Below are positions 25,501 to 33,408 of a stretch of 64,000 nt of DNA, piece after piece; within the stretch, counting starts at the first letter, position 1; each line of letters opens with the position of its first letter. Position numbers and translations under genes: made by a program. The notes beneath the pieces were generated by a model. The model saw only the letters and a program-made list of their open reading frames with translations. It ran no database searches and was not told the origin of the DNA. Origin of the DNA: JABWBD01 sp040768665 (GTDB lineage Bacteria; Planctomycetota; Planctomycetia; Pirellulales; Thermoguttaceae); the NCBI GenBank assembly GCA_040768665.1, contig JAXGMN010000031.1, positions 98,203-162,202 on the forward strand. Reading direction: 5' to 3'.

Positions 25501-27615
25501 GGGCTCGCCGAACCAGAGTAGCTTCAGCGGAAGTCGCACGCGCTGGTCCGGGCTGCAGCCGCTCTTGGCGGCGTCGGCGTATTGATGCGTCCAGTCGCCC
25601 TCTCCGGGCAAGGCGGCACGGGTGACCTGCACCCAATCCCCGTCTACCGAGACCTCGCCGGCGGGAATCTTGGCCTCGGCCAGCCGCCGCCGGATCCGAT
25701 CCGCCCTGTCTGCAGAGCCGCCGCGGGCGAAGCATGCCGTCCCGCCATGCGGCCGCAACACACGATACACCTCGGCGACCGACAGCTCATCATCCTCGGC
25801 CGCCGCATCCGGCAGCACCACAAGGTCGGCAAAATAATCCGGATAGACCGGGTTGCCGAGCGTTCCCTGCTGCACGGTGACACGGACTCCGTGCCATCCT
25901 GCGGCATCCAGCGCTTGGCGCGACGAGGCCACCTTGGCGGCATCCGGCTCGACACAGGCGATGTTCAACTCCGAGCGGCGAGCCAGTTCCGCGAGCAGAC
26001 GCCCGTCGCCCGCACCCACTGCCAGGCAATATCCGGCTCGTTTTCCACTCCGCTGGAGGATCGCCTCGGCGAGATCTGCTGCCGCAGCCTCCGGCTCGTT
26101 CTTTGTGAGCCGCGCAGCCTCCTCCGAGGGCGACTCAGCCGATGATTGCTGCTGAGGCTGGGCGCCGTAGCAGAAGATCGTGCCCGCGGTCGTGCTCACC
26201 AGCAGGCGGCCGTCGGCGACGGCCAGGCTGCGAGCCTGACCGTCGAGCTTGTCCTCCCAGACGGCGCGACCGTTTTGGGTGTCGATCGCCGTCACCGTGT
26301 CTTGCCCGCCGGTCACGAGCAGGTTGCCGGCCAGGATCATGGCATAGGTGCGGCCGTGGGGAGTCTCCCAGCGGGTGCAGTCTTGCACCTTGGCGCCGCC
26401 TGCCCACGCGGTGAAGTCGTAGGCCGTCACCGAACCGCTGCCGGAAGCATAAAGATTGCCGCCGTGAGCCACTGTGCAGAGCTTTCCGGGGAAATCGCGG
26501 CGGACGCTGCCCGTCTGGGCGTCGAAGGCGACCATGCCGTCGTTCTTGTCGGGCGCGTATTCGCCCAACTGCACGTCGATATCGGGGCCGACATGGCACC
26601 GCCAGCCGAACAACAGCCCCTCGGCCAGCATGTGCCAAGATCCGCCCCAGCGGTCGCCCCATGTGGTCGGGCGGCTGTTGTAATAGACGAGATCGCCTTT
26701 TTCGCGGTCGAACGCCGCCGCCACATTCCGCCCGGTCGGCACAAAGAGCTGCCCCGGGTGCCCCAGCAGGTATCCCTGCGGCGCGACGCCGGAAACGGCA
26801 CACGCCGGCGGATGGGGCTGCGCGATATAGTCGCTGCCGCTGGTCTGGTTTTGCCAGACGATCTGTCCGTCGTTGGCCTTCAAGGCATAGAGCCAGACGC
26901 CTTCGTTGGGCCACATGCCCGCGGTGAAGTAGACGAGCCCCGACTCGACGGCGACGCCGGTGCGAAGCGGCCATCGCGAGATCAATTGTCCATTGCCGAT
27001 GATCCGTTCGTTGCGGAGCCCGCCGCGAAACCGCCAGAGGAGCCGGCCGTCGGCGGCGGAGAGGCAGTAGAGGCAGCCATCGTCGGAAGCTACGAACACT
27101 CGGCCCCTTTCGATCGCCGGCGCGAAGCGGACCGGGCCTTCGGTGAAAAACGACCACCGCGTCTGTCCGGTCGCGAGGTCCAGTGCGTAGACCTTGTGGT
27201 CGGCCGATGAGCCGAAGAAGGCCAGCCCTTCGGCGGCCACGACCTCATACGCGTGGTCAAAGGCCAGCCGGTTGAGCTCTCGCCCCGGCTCCGGCCAGGC
27301 GGGCCTGGGAGCATGGCGCGAGGCATGGCGCCACTGCCGGTGGAGCGGCGTGGCGAGGGTCTCCTCGGTGACACCGCTGCGGGCCAGGTCGTGCCGGTAG
27401 GCGGGCCAATCTGCAGCAAGCGAGCCGCATGTGATCGCCAGGGCCATCGAGACCGCCACGGAACCGAGCAGTCGCCGCGCAATGAAAACAGAGCATTTCA
27501 GAACCGAAACTATCGTCTCCGCCGGCCGAGAAATCCGGCACCATCGAGAAGCATTGAAATCGGTTCTCAAATATTCTTCTTGTACCCGTTTCTTGCGAAA
27601 CTGCGCCATTGGCAT
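22522..27615 (-). CDS. Giant exported PQQ-propeller / methyltransferase / carbohydrate-binding protein
   Basis: 1,697 residues from ATG 27,615, which has GGGAG 8 nt upstream; the frame opens 70 codons earlier without a ribosome site. After a signal or anchor segment (about 43-68) comes a PQQ-type beta-propeller (about 75-510, repeats such as VYALDLATGQTRW). A class I methyltransferase-like domain follows (about 560-700, GAGDGRLLAELA), then a second propeller (about 720-1,140). Two CBM9/DOMON-like sandwiches follow (about 1,225-1,550), and a malectin-like domain ends it. Related planctomycete proteins join PQQ propellers with methyltransferase folds. No heme motif was seen. It probably acts on or binds polysaccharide outside the cytosol (inference). 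Confidence 0.8.
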   Translation of the reverse strand: MPMAQFRKKRVQEEYLRTDFNASRWCRISRPAETIVSVLKCSVFIARRLLGSVAVSMALAITCGSLAADWPAYRHDLARSGVTEETLATPLHRQWRHASRHAPRPAWPEPGRELNRLAFDHAYEVVAAEGLAFFGSSADHKVYALDLATGQTRWSFFTEGPVRFAPAIERGRVFVASDDGCLYCLSAADGRLLWRFRGGLRNERIIGNGQLISRWPLRTGVAVESGLVYFTAGMWPNEGVWLYALKANDGQIVWQNQTSGSDYIAQPHPPACAVSGVAPQGYLLGHPGQLFVPTGRNVAAAFDREKGDLVYYNSRPTTWGDRWGGSWHMLAEGLLFGWRCHVGPDIDVQLGEYAPDKNDGMVAFDAQTGSVRRDFPGKLCTVAHGGNLYASGSGSVTAYDFTAWAGGAKVQDCTRWETPHGRTYAMILAGNLLVTGGQDTVTAIDTQNGRAVWEDKLDGQARSLAVADGRLLVSTTAGTIFCYGAQPQQQSSAESPSEEAARLTKNEPEAAAADLAEAILQRSGKRAGYCLAVGAGDGRLLAELARRSELNIACVEPDAAKVASSRQALDAAGWHGVRVTVQQGTLGNPVYPDYFADLVVLPDAAAEDDELSVAEVYRVLRPHGGTACFARGGSADRADRIRRRLAEAKIPAGEVSVDGDWVQVTRAALPGEGDWTHQYADAAKSGCSPDQRVRLPLKLLWFGEPGPEWLISRHWKGPAPLCVAGRMFIAGQRSLMAVDAYNGRLLWRRDLPKVGRYPVTTTGSNIAADDQNVYLVVDDACLRLDAESGETVQTYPLPPNAEAPAKKGGSPRTWSYLAVSPRGVLGGEGSQQASDRLFLLDRDGALRWTYTAAATISNNAVCLVGDLVCLIDATTPQSISRAKQRGEPLDATWRLVALNADTGQPVWETEEAISGRTELWSSQGVLLATGGNGMTGYEAATGKLLYDRPVRMARFPVLVGDTIYGEPMAYDLATGDAKRRKNPFTDAEVAWDFSRSYGCGSISAAPNLLMFRSGTLGMYDLADDTGVHNFGGVRAGCHVNAIAAGGLLLMPPADAACTCSYCYQTTVALAPAGRQENWSVFYNRLPTTSVKQVALNLGAPGDQRDAEGKLWLAAPRPKTPAARTDIAVPFRFDSSEGFGTYRVNADAVPVAGSDCPWIYTSGLNGPLRAELDLEILDQGISAWPVDGAPSVDGSADEPCWDGYKAIALDGGASVTLRHDAENLYLAYKKPASASTPWKKSTAGDDAPVWKDDAFELYLAPLPKDRDKPSQSCFHLGVSASGARYDALWHYVTPALPRCDIPRLDVSVDGDATDWGDRGLRVTSLPGPDGKLRAASDLDAGLRIGWNERGLLLLAEVNDNSVRQAPSLATLDQADCIELLLTRERGSDEGYRLVAAPGTDPTQSTARTHFTDYRKDKRTELSVDAAARKTPRGYQIELCLPWSNLGAEPQLGREFGLQILVNDDDGRGEKYRFQALWHPAGDPRKDPLAYQVFRLAEKPSEAITFHRAAKADSSGLYAAVPPHPFPVPLPPLGAEGERAEYAGAWSSAVHADEHQFSAELAIPWKTLAMAGLAQNDTMIRVGGRAPIAAPPQLGKGFERLIAVPPEEAQERSLSVRLHFAELDAAAPGQRVFDVKLQNKVVLKDFDIVREAGAARRALVKQFDGIVAARALVVELVPHAKTPAAATSPVLSGIEILSP

Positions 27616-27821
27616 GATGGTCTCCCTTCGGATCGAGCTTGCGTTTGGCAGTCCCTGCGAGCTGGTCCCTGGATAGCAACTCACAACGCCCGCATTATGC
27701 CACGCAGTGTCCGGCATGTCGACACCGCCCTGCGAGACGCGCTTGAGCGACGGATGCCCGAATGAGGCGACCGCAGCGGGATGGCCCTGCTCAGCAAAGG
27801 CGATGAGTCGCCGTGTGGGGA

Positions 27822-29204
27822 TCATTTCCCGGCGCTCCGTTTCCGCCCATCCTGCTCAGGCGGTTCGATGTTGAGCGCCTTGAGTTTTCGGAAGAGCGTG
27901 CTGGGATGGATGCCCAGCTCTTTGGCTGCCCGGAGGCGGTTGCCGTCGAGCCGCCGCAATGTCTCAATAATGTGCATCCGCTCGAGATCCTCCAGCGTCA
28001 GCCCGCACTTGCCGGCAGGCTGCTCGGCGCCGGAGTCGCGGCGGAGCGATGGCGGCAAGTGCTGTGTCTGGATCAATCCGCCGCGGCAGAGGACGAAGGC
28101 GTGCTCGATGACGTTCTCCAACTCGCGGACGTTGCCCGGCCAGTCGTGCTCCAGCAGGATTGCCATCACTTCATCCGACACACCGGCGAGATTCTTCTCC
28201 TGCAGGTGATTGAACTTCCCGATGAAGTGCTCCACCAAGAGCGGAACATCTTCGCGGCGGGTCGCCAGCGTCGGCAATGCAAGTCGGATCACGTTGATGC
28301 GATAGTAGAAATCCTCGCGGAACGAGCCCTCCCGCACCAGTTGCCCGAGGTCCTTGTTCGTCGCGGCGATCACGCGGACGTTCACCTTCACCGGCTCGAC
28401 GGAGCCCAAGGGCTCGAACGTGCGGTACTGCACCGCGCGGAGCAGCTTGCACTGCATGGCGGGAGAGATGTCGCCGATCTCGTCGAGAAAAATCGTCCCG
28501 CCATCGGCCAGGGCGAAACGCCCCGGCTTGTCGTGGCGAGCGTCGGTAAACGCGCCCGCCTTGTAGCCGAAAAGCTCCGATTCCAGCAGCGTGTCGGGCA
28601 GCGCGCCGCAGTTGATGGCAATGAACGGGCCGTCCCGGCGCGGCGACAGGTCGTGGATTGCGCGGGCGAACAACTCCTTGCCGGTGCCGCTGGCCCCGTC
28701 GATCAGGACCGTGCTGGGGCTGTCGGCGATCTCGGGGAGGATGTCGAACAGCCGCCGCATGGCCGCACTGCGGCCGATGATGTCGGCGAAGGTGTACTTC
28801 TCGTGAAGCTCCTTGCGGAGTTGCTCCACCATGCTCAGATCGCGAAACGTCTCGACGCCTCCGATCGTTTCGCCGTTGGCGTCGCGGAGGATGGCCGTGG
28901 AAATGCTGATCGGAATCCGCTGGCCGTCGGCGGTGACGATATAGACCGGCTTTCCGACGACGGGCTGGCCGCCGATGAGGGTCTGCTTCAATGCGCACTG
29001 GCTCTCACAGATGCTTGCGCGGAACACATCGCAACACCGCTGTCCGATCGCGACGGCGCGTGGCACCCCGGTGATCTGCTCGGCGGCTCGATTGAACGAC
29101 GTGATCCGCCAGTTGGCGTCGACGGTAAATACGCCATCGGCGACCGAGTCTAGGACGACGTCGCGGGTTTCTACCGGTGCTAGGGGGGTGATCGAATCAA
29201 CCAT
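27822..29204 (-). CDS. Sigma-54-dependent activator with Cys-rich PAS domain
   Basis: 460 residues from ATG 29,204; ATG 29,252 is an alternative and neither has a clear ribosome site. A PAS domain (about 15-130) holds four cysteines (QRCCDVFRASICESQC), a plausible redox or cluster sensor. The AAA+ domain (about 140-370) has Walker A GASGTGKE and Walker B FLDEIGD. The sigma-54 contact loop reads GAFTDA rather than GAFTGA. A Fis-type HTH ends the protein (RAAKELGIHPSTLFRKLKAL). It diverges from the Mrp gene and is the obvious candidate to bind the dyad pairs. Desulfovibrio ORP operons have a comparable cognate activator. Confidence 0.93.
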   Translation of the reverse strand: MVDSITPLAPVETRDVVLDSVADGVFTVDANWRITSFNRAAEQITGVPRAVAIGQRCCDVFRASICESQCALKQTLIGGQPVVGKPVYIVTADGQRIPISISTAILRDANGETIGGVETFRDLSMVEQLRKELHEKYTFADIIGRSAAMRRLFDILPEIADSPSTVLIDGASGTGKELFARAIHDLSPRRDGPFIAINCGALPDTLLESELFGYKAGAFTDARHDKPGRFALADGGTIFLDEIGDISPAMQCKLLRAVQYRTFEPLGSVEPVKVNVRVIAATNKDLGQLVREGSFREDFYYRINVIRLALPTLATRREDVPLLVEHFIGKFNHLQEKNLAGVSDEVMAILLEHDWPGNVRELENVIEHAFVLCRGGLIQTQHLPPSLRRDSGAEQPAGKCGLTLEDLERMHIIETLRRLDGNRLRAAKELGIHPSTLFRKLKALNIEPPEQDGRKRSAGK

Positions 29205-29259
29205 AATCGAACAGGGAGCCTCGGGTGAGGTGGAACGAATCTTGACCAACATTCATTCT

Positions 29260-29307
29260 ATCGCATTTTGCGATTGTCTGCATACTCGCTTCCTTGCACT
29301 CCGCGGC
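29260..29307. promoter_or_regulatory. Paired activator dyads for the Mrp promoter
   Basis: ATCGCA-TTT-TGCGAT (29,260-29,274) is a perfect dyad and the best site in the window. A weaker site, CTTGCA-CTC-CGCGGC (29,293-29,307), starts exactly 33 bp later. Its near edge is 90 bp from the -24 GG at 29,397, the same distance as at the other two promoters. Located between the activator gene and the IscU-Mrp gene, so it may also set the activator's own level. Confidence 0.7.
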
Positions 29308-29394
29308 AGATCCTCTGGTGAATCGTCCCGCCCGTAGATCTGCAAACGCTTGCTGGGATTGACTTTGCGCGCCGAATGCCTGCCAGACCAGCAT

Positions 29395-29411
29395 TCGGCA
29401 CGCTCTATGCG
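29395..29411 (+). promoter_or_regulatory. Sigma-54 (-24/-12) promoter for the IscU-Mrp operon
   Basis: TCGGCACGCTCTATGCG: GG (29,397-29,398), N10, GC (29,409-29,410), with GGCACG at -24 and ATGC at -12. Predicted start is near 29,422, giving a leader of about 58 nt. Confidence 0.7.
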
Positions 29412-29479
29412 TTTTTTCTATTATGCAGCCGCCGTGCCGTTGCGGCTTGCCAAAGTGCGACTCTGTCCGGGTAACAAAA

Positions 29480-30751
29480 ATGAGTCTCCACGAACCGTTC
29501 TCTCTGGAATGTCTCGATCGGTTTGAGCGTCCCCGCAACTACGGTCCGCTGGCCCAGTTCAACGGCCGGGCCCGCATCACCGGCCCCTGCGGCGACACGA
29601 TGGAGTTCTGGCTCCAGGTGGCCGATGGACGGGTTGCCAAGATCGGATTCACGACCACCGGCTGCGGCCCGTCACGGGCCGCCGGCAGCATGGCAACCGA
29701 ATGTGCAGTCGGAAAACCGCTCGAGGAAGCGTTGCTGATCGAGCAGAAAGACATCCTCGAAGCGCTGGGCGGGCTGCCGAAGGAGTCGGAACATTGCGCC
29801 CTGCTGGCGGCCAACACACTCAGGGCGGCTATCGGCGACTTCTACTCGCGGGCCAAGTCCGGCGGATCGCCCCAGTGCAAGGACTGTTCGAAAGAGACTT
29901 GCTCATCGAAGCAGAAACAGGCGGGCGAGTCGGAGCAGGAATTCGCCGAACGGCAGGCGCTGGCCCGGCGGATGTGCCAGATCGGCTACAAGCTCGTGGT
30001 GCTCTCGGGCAAGGGTGGTGTTGGGAAGAGCACCGTCGCGGCCAACCTCGCAGCGGCGCGCGGGGGGGGGGGCACGCGGGTGGGTGTGGGGGCCGGCGCC
30101 GCCCACGGCCCGAGCATCCCTAAGCTGATGGGCCTCGACGGGGGCCGCCTTTCGATGCATGAATCGGAGATCGTTCCGCTGGAAATCGGCACGCTCAAGG
30201 TCATGTCGATCGGCTTCCTCTTGGAAAGCGATCGGGCGCCGGTAATCTGGCGAGGGCCGATGAAGTACAACGTCATCCGACAGTTCTTGAAGGACGTGGG
30301 ATGGGGAGAGTTGGACTATCTGGTTGTCGATTCGCCTCCGGGGACCGGCGACGAACCGCTATCGGTCGCCCAACTCATCGGACAGCCGGCGGGAGCGATT
30401 GTGGTCACTACGCCTCAGGATCTGGCCATCGCAGACGTGCGTCGATCGGTGTCGTTCTGCGAAAAAGTCTCGTTGCCGGTGGTCGGGCTTATTGAAAACA
30501 TGAGCGGCATGGTCTGCCCGCACTGCGGCGGCCACGTTGATTTGTTCAAGAGCGGGGGCGGAGAATCACTTGCCGTCGAGATGGGAATTCCTTTCCTGGG
30601 CCGTGTCCCCATTGACCCGCAGATTGTCGAGTGCGGGGATTCCGGTGTGCCTTACATTCACCGCTTTGAAGAGAGCGAGGCGGCGAAGGCATTTAGCGGC
30701 ATCGTTGGCCGGATTCTGGCCGCCTCCAAGCTCCTGAAAGCCTCCATGTAG
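29480..30751 (+). CDS. IscU-like scaffold fused to Mrp/NBP35-type P-loop ATPase
   Basis: 423 residues from ATG 29,480. Residues about 10-135 are IscU-like with all three scaffold cysteines (GPCGDTM, TGCGPS, SEHCALLA). A Cys-rich linker (QCKDCSKETC) leads to an Mrp/ApbC ATPase: SGKGGVGKST, DSPPGTGDEPLS, TTPQDLAIADVRRS and the dimer-bridging GMVCPHCGG. Role: build and transfer [4Fe-4S] clusters. Desulfovibrio MrpORP instead has a C-terminal NifX-type domain, so this fusion is different. The segment that should read like DVDIHGPS is VGAGAAHGPS beside an 11-G run, possibly a sequence error (see findings). Confidence 0.9.
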   Translation: MSLHEPFSLECLDRFERPRNYGPLAQFNGRARITGPCGDTMEFWLQVADGRVAKIGFTTTGCGPSRAAGSMATECAVGKPLEEALLIEQKDILEALGGLPKESEHCALLAANTLRAAIGDFYSRAKSGGSPQCKDCSKETCSSKQKQAGESEQEFAERQALARRMCQIGYKLVVLSGKGGVGKSTVAANLAAARGGGGTRVGVGAGAAHGPSIPKLMGLDGGRLSMHESEIVPLEIGTLKVMSIGFLLESDRAPVIWRGPMKYNVIRQFLKDVGWGELDYLVVDSPPGTGDEPLSVAQLIGQPAGAIVVTTPQDLAIADVRRSVSFCEKVSLPVVGLIENMSGMVCPHCGGHVDLFKSGGGESLAVEMGIPFLGRVPIDPQIVECGDSGVPYIHRFEESEAAKAFSGIVGRILAASKLLKASM

Positions 30752-30775
30752 GTGCCAGGATGTAGTCCAATCATC

Positions 30776-30899
30776 GTTTAACCGCAGTGCCCAACGGGCC
30801 GCGCGTCGGTGCGTCGTACGAACCTTATTGGTCGCGTTGCGAGGGGTGCCAATCCTGCTCGCTCGTTCGCGCGCGGCCCGTTCGGCACTGAGGTTAAAC
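30776..30899. repeat. Dispersed palindrome, family B (copy 1)
   Basis: Thirty-base arms match at 28 positions: left from GTTTAACCGCAGTGCCC (30,776), right ending GGCACTGAGGTTAAAC (30,899), about 65 bp between. It shares GTTTAACCGC..GCCCA.CGGGCCGCG with the copy at 42,517-42,601. It sits between the Mrp and MBL genes. Confidence 0.85.
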
Positions 30900-30935
30900 A
30901 AGCCTTCCCCATTACCAGAAGCGACATTGAAATCC

Positions 30936-31778
30936 ATGACAACCACTCGCGTGACCGTACTGGTAGAGAACACGGCCTATAGCCCCGGACTGCTCGCCGA
31001 GCACGGGCTGGCCTACTGGATCGAAATCGACTCGCGGCGAGTGCTGTTCGACACTGGCCAGGGTGGGGTGTTGGTGCACAATGCCTATCGCCTGGGCACT
31101 GCGTTGCGCGACACCGATGCCGTAGTCCTCAGCCACGGCCACTTCGATCATACCGGCGGGCTTGCCGAGGCATTACGAACCAAATCGCCGGTGCCGGTTT
31201 ACGCGCATCCCGCGGCGCTGGAGTCGAAGTTCATGGTCCACTCCCAAGGGAAGAGTCGAGATATCGGCATCCCGTTCCCTGCCAAGCGCGCCGTGCGGGA
31301 ACATGCCGAGCGACTGGTGGAGACCCGTGAGCCGACTTCCGTGGCTCCCGGGCTGTTCGTGACGGGCCCCGTTCCGCGAATCACCGATTTCGAGACCACC
31401 GGGGGCGATTTCTTCCTCGACGCCGAAGGCAAGAGGCCGGACCCGCTCGAAGATGACCAGTCGGTCTTCTTCGACTCCGCCGCCGGCACGGTGGTGCTCT
31501 TGGGCTGCGCCCATTCGGGCGTGATCAACACACTCCACTACATACGCCGACTGACCAACAACCGCCCGATCCACGCCGTGTTCGGCGGGATGCACCTGGT
31601 AGGCGCATCCGCGGAGCGGGTCGACCGCACGATCGAAGAATTTCACAAGCTTGAAATTCAACGTCTCGGACCCGCCCACTGCACGGGAATTGCTGCCATC
31701 GCCGCTTTGTGGAATGCACTGCCGGGCCGGTGTGTATCCTGCCATACCGGAGCGCGGTTCGAATTCGAGGCCGGTTGA
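30936..31778 (+). CDS. MBL-fold metallohydrolase (COG1237-like)
   Basis: 280 residues from ATG 30,936. Metallo-beta-lactamase fold with the metal motif LSHGHFDHTGG, later His residues (AHPAAL, GCAHSGVIN, GGMHL) and the closing GPAHCTG. This branch includes archaeal proteins once linked to methanopterin precursor synthesis and is common next to ferredoxin-MinD and NifX genes. Substrate unknown. It follows the Mrp gene after a palindrome, on the same strand. Confidence 0.85.
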   Translation: MTTTRVTVLVENTAYSPGLLAEHGLAYWIEIDSRRVLFDTGQGGVLVHNAYRLGTALRDTDAVVLSHGHFDHTGGLAEALRTKSPVPVYAHPAALESKFMVHSQGKSRDIGIPFPAKRAVREHAERLVETREPTSVAPGLFVTGPVPRITDFETTGGDFFLDAEGKRPDPLEDDQSVFFDSAAGTVVLLGCAHSGVINTLHYIRRLTNNRPIHAVFGGMHLVGASAERVDRTIEEFHKLEIQRLGPAHCTGIAAIAALWNALPGRCVSCHTGARFEFEAG

Positions 31779-31864
31779 CGTTGTCTCACCGTCAGATTGA
31801 CCGCGTTGCGAGAAGGAGCGACAATAATCGGTTTGCCACATGATGCCACGATGAGGAGCCTGGA

Positions 31865-33403
31865 ATGGCCGCTTTTCTCGGCGGACTGCTGTTGCTTGGC
31901 GCCGGCTATGTTTTCTATGGGCGGCTGACTCAATCCACGGTGAAGCCCGATCCTGACCGGATCACGCCCGCGGTCGCCCGTGCCGACGGGGTCGACTACG
32001 TCGCCATGTCCACGTGGCGGGTGTACCTGGTCCAACTCCTGAACATCGCCGGGCTGGGGCCGGTCTTCGGACCGATCCTGGGCGCCCTGTGGGGGCCGCA
32101 GGTGTTTCTGTGGGTCGTGTTCGGTTGCATCCTGGGTGGAGCGGTGCACGACTTCCTGGTCGGCGCCATGTCGATCCGCAACGATGGAGCCGGACTGCCC
32201 GACCTCATCGGCCACTACCTGGGTACGGCCGCCAGGCACGTCTCGACGTTCTTTATTCTCCTGCTCATGCTGCTGGTGGGAACGGTCTTCGTGAAAGGGC
32301 CGGCACTGCTGGTGGTCGAACTTCTCCCGGCGGAGACCGTCGGCCCGTGGTTCGGTCCCGCCGCAGCCTCGTGGCTCCAGTCTTCCATATTCGGGTTGTC
32401 CGCATGGCTGTGGGTCGTGATGTTGGTAATCTATGTCTACTACATCTTTGCCACGCTGCTCGCCATCGATACCATCATCGGGCGTTTCTACCCGTTCTTC
32501 GCTCTGGCGCTGCTGGTCATGGTCGCGGGGCTTGGATTCGCCCTGCTCACCGGCGGGATCCCTGTGCCGTCCTTCACACTCGCCAATTTGCACCCCAAGC
32601 AGCTTCCAGCCTGGCCGCTGATTTTCATCACCGTCAGTTGCGGGGCGGTGAGCGGCTTCCACGCCACCCAAAGCCCCTTGATGGCGCGGTGCCTCAAGAG
32701 CGAAAAACACATGCGTCTGGTGTTCTACGGGGCGATGATTTCCGAAGGGGTGATCGCGCTCGTCTGGTCTGCGGCCGCCTTGGGCTTCCACGGTGGCAGC
32801 GAAGGACTCGCGGCGGCGCTCGCCGCCGGGGGGCCCGGCGCCGTGGTCCATAATACGTGCGTAGCGACGATGGGGCTGGCGGGCGGGTTTCTCGCAGTGT
32901 TGGGTGTGGTCGTGCTGCCGATTACTTCCGGCGATACGGCCTTCCGGGTCGGCCGGCTGATTCTCGCCGACTATTTTCGCGTTCCCCAAGGACGGATCGT
33001 CAACCGCTACAAGCTGGCCATTCCCCTGTTCGCACTTTCTCTGGCGCTGAACTTCGTGAACTTCGCCATCATCTGGCGGTATTTCGGCTGGGCCAACCAG
33101 ACTCTGGCTGCCGTGGCCCTTTGGTGCGGTGCTGTTTTTCTCGCCCGGCGGCGGACCCGTTGGTGGCTCGCCTTCGGTCCGGCCGTGTTCATGACCATCG
33201 TCACCACCACCTATATCCTGGTCGAGGACGTGGGGTTCGGGCTGAACCCGCGGCTAGGCACAATCATCGGCATCGTTGCCGGCGTTGCGTCGGCCGCGTA
33301 TTTCCTTTGGATGCTCCCCAGACTGGAGCCGGAAGAAGACAAGCCGGCGATCACCGGCCGCCCTACCGATGCAGAACGATCCGCAGACTCCCTCGCCTGC
33401 TAG
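31865..33403 (+). CDS. CstA/BtsT-family carbon starvation transporter
   Basis: 512 residues with about 13 membrane segments. CstA signatures include VQLLNIAGLGPVFGPILGAL near the start, a HDFLVGAMSIRNDG loop and SGFHATQSPLMARC in the middle. E. coli CstA and BtsT import pyruvate or peptides. It ends 5 bp before the Thi4 gene, so the two are co-transcribed. Pyruvate uptake would suit a fermentative or hydrogen-linked anaerobe (inference). Confidence 0.92.
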   Translation: MAAFLGGLLLLGAGYVFYGRLTQSTVKPDPDRITPAVARADGVDYVAMSTWRVYLVQLLNIAGLGPVFGPILGALWGPQVFLWVVFGCILGGAVHDFLVGAMSIRNDGAGLPDLIGHYLGTAARHVSTFFILLLMLLVGTVFVKGPALLVVELLPAETVGPWFGPAAASWLQSSIFGLSAWLWVVMLVIYVYYIFATLLAIDTIIGRFYPFFALALLVMVAGLGFALLTGGIPVPSFTLANLHPKQLPAWPLIFITVSCGAVSGFHATQSPLMARCLKSEKHMRLVFYGAMISEGVIALVWSAAALGFHGGSEGLAAALAAGGPGAVVHNTCVATMGLAGGFLAVLGVVVLPITSGDTAFRVGRLILADYFRVPQGRIVNRYKLAIPLFALSLALNFVNFAIIWRYFGWANQTLAAVALWCGAVFLARRRTRWWLAFGPAVFMTIVTTTYILVEDVGFGLNPRLGTIIGIVAGVASAAYFLWMLPRLEPEEDKPAITGRPTDAERSADSLAC

Positions 33404-33408
33404 AACGA

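Noticed and set aside
27690..27720. CATAAT as a -10 box for the giant PQQ gene
   Set aside because: A possible extended -10 on the minus strand near 27,694, but no matching -35 at proper spacing.
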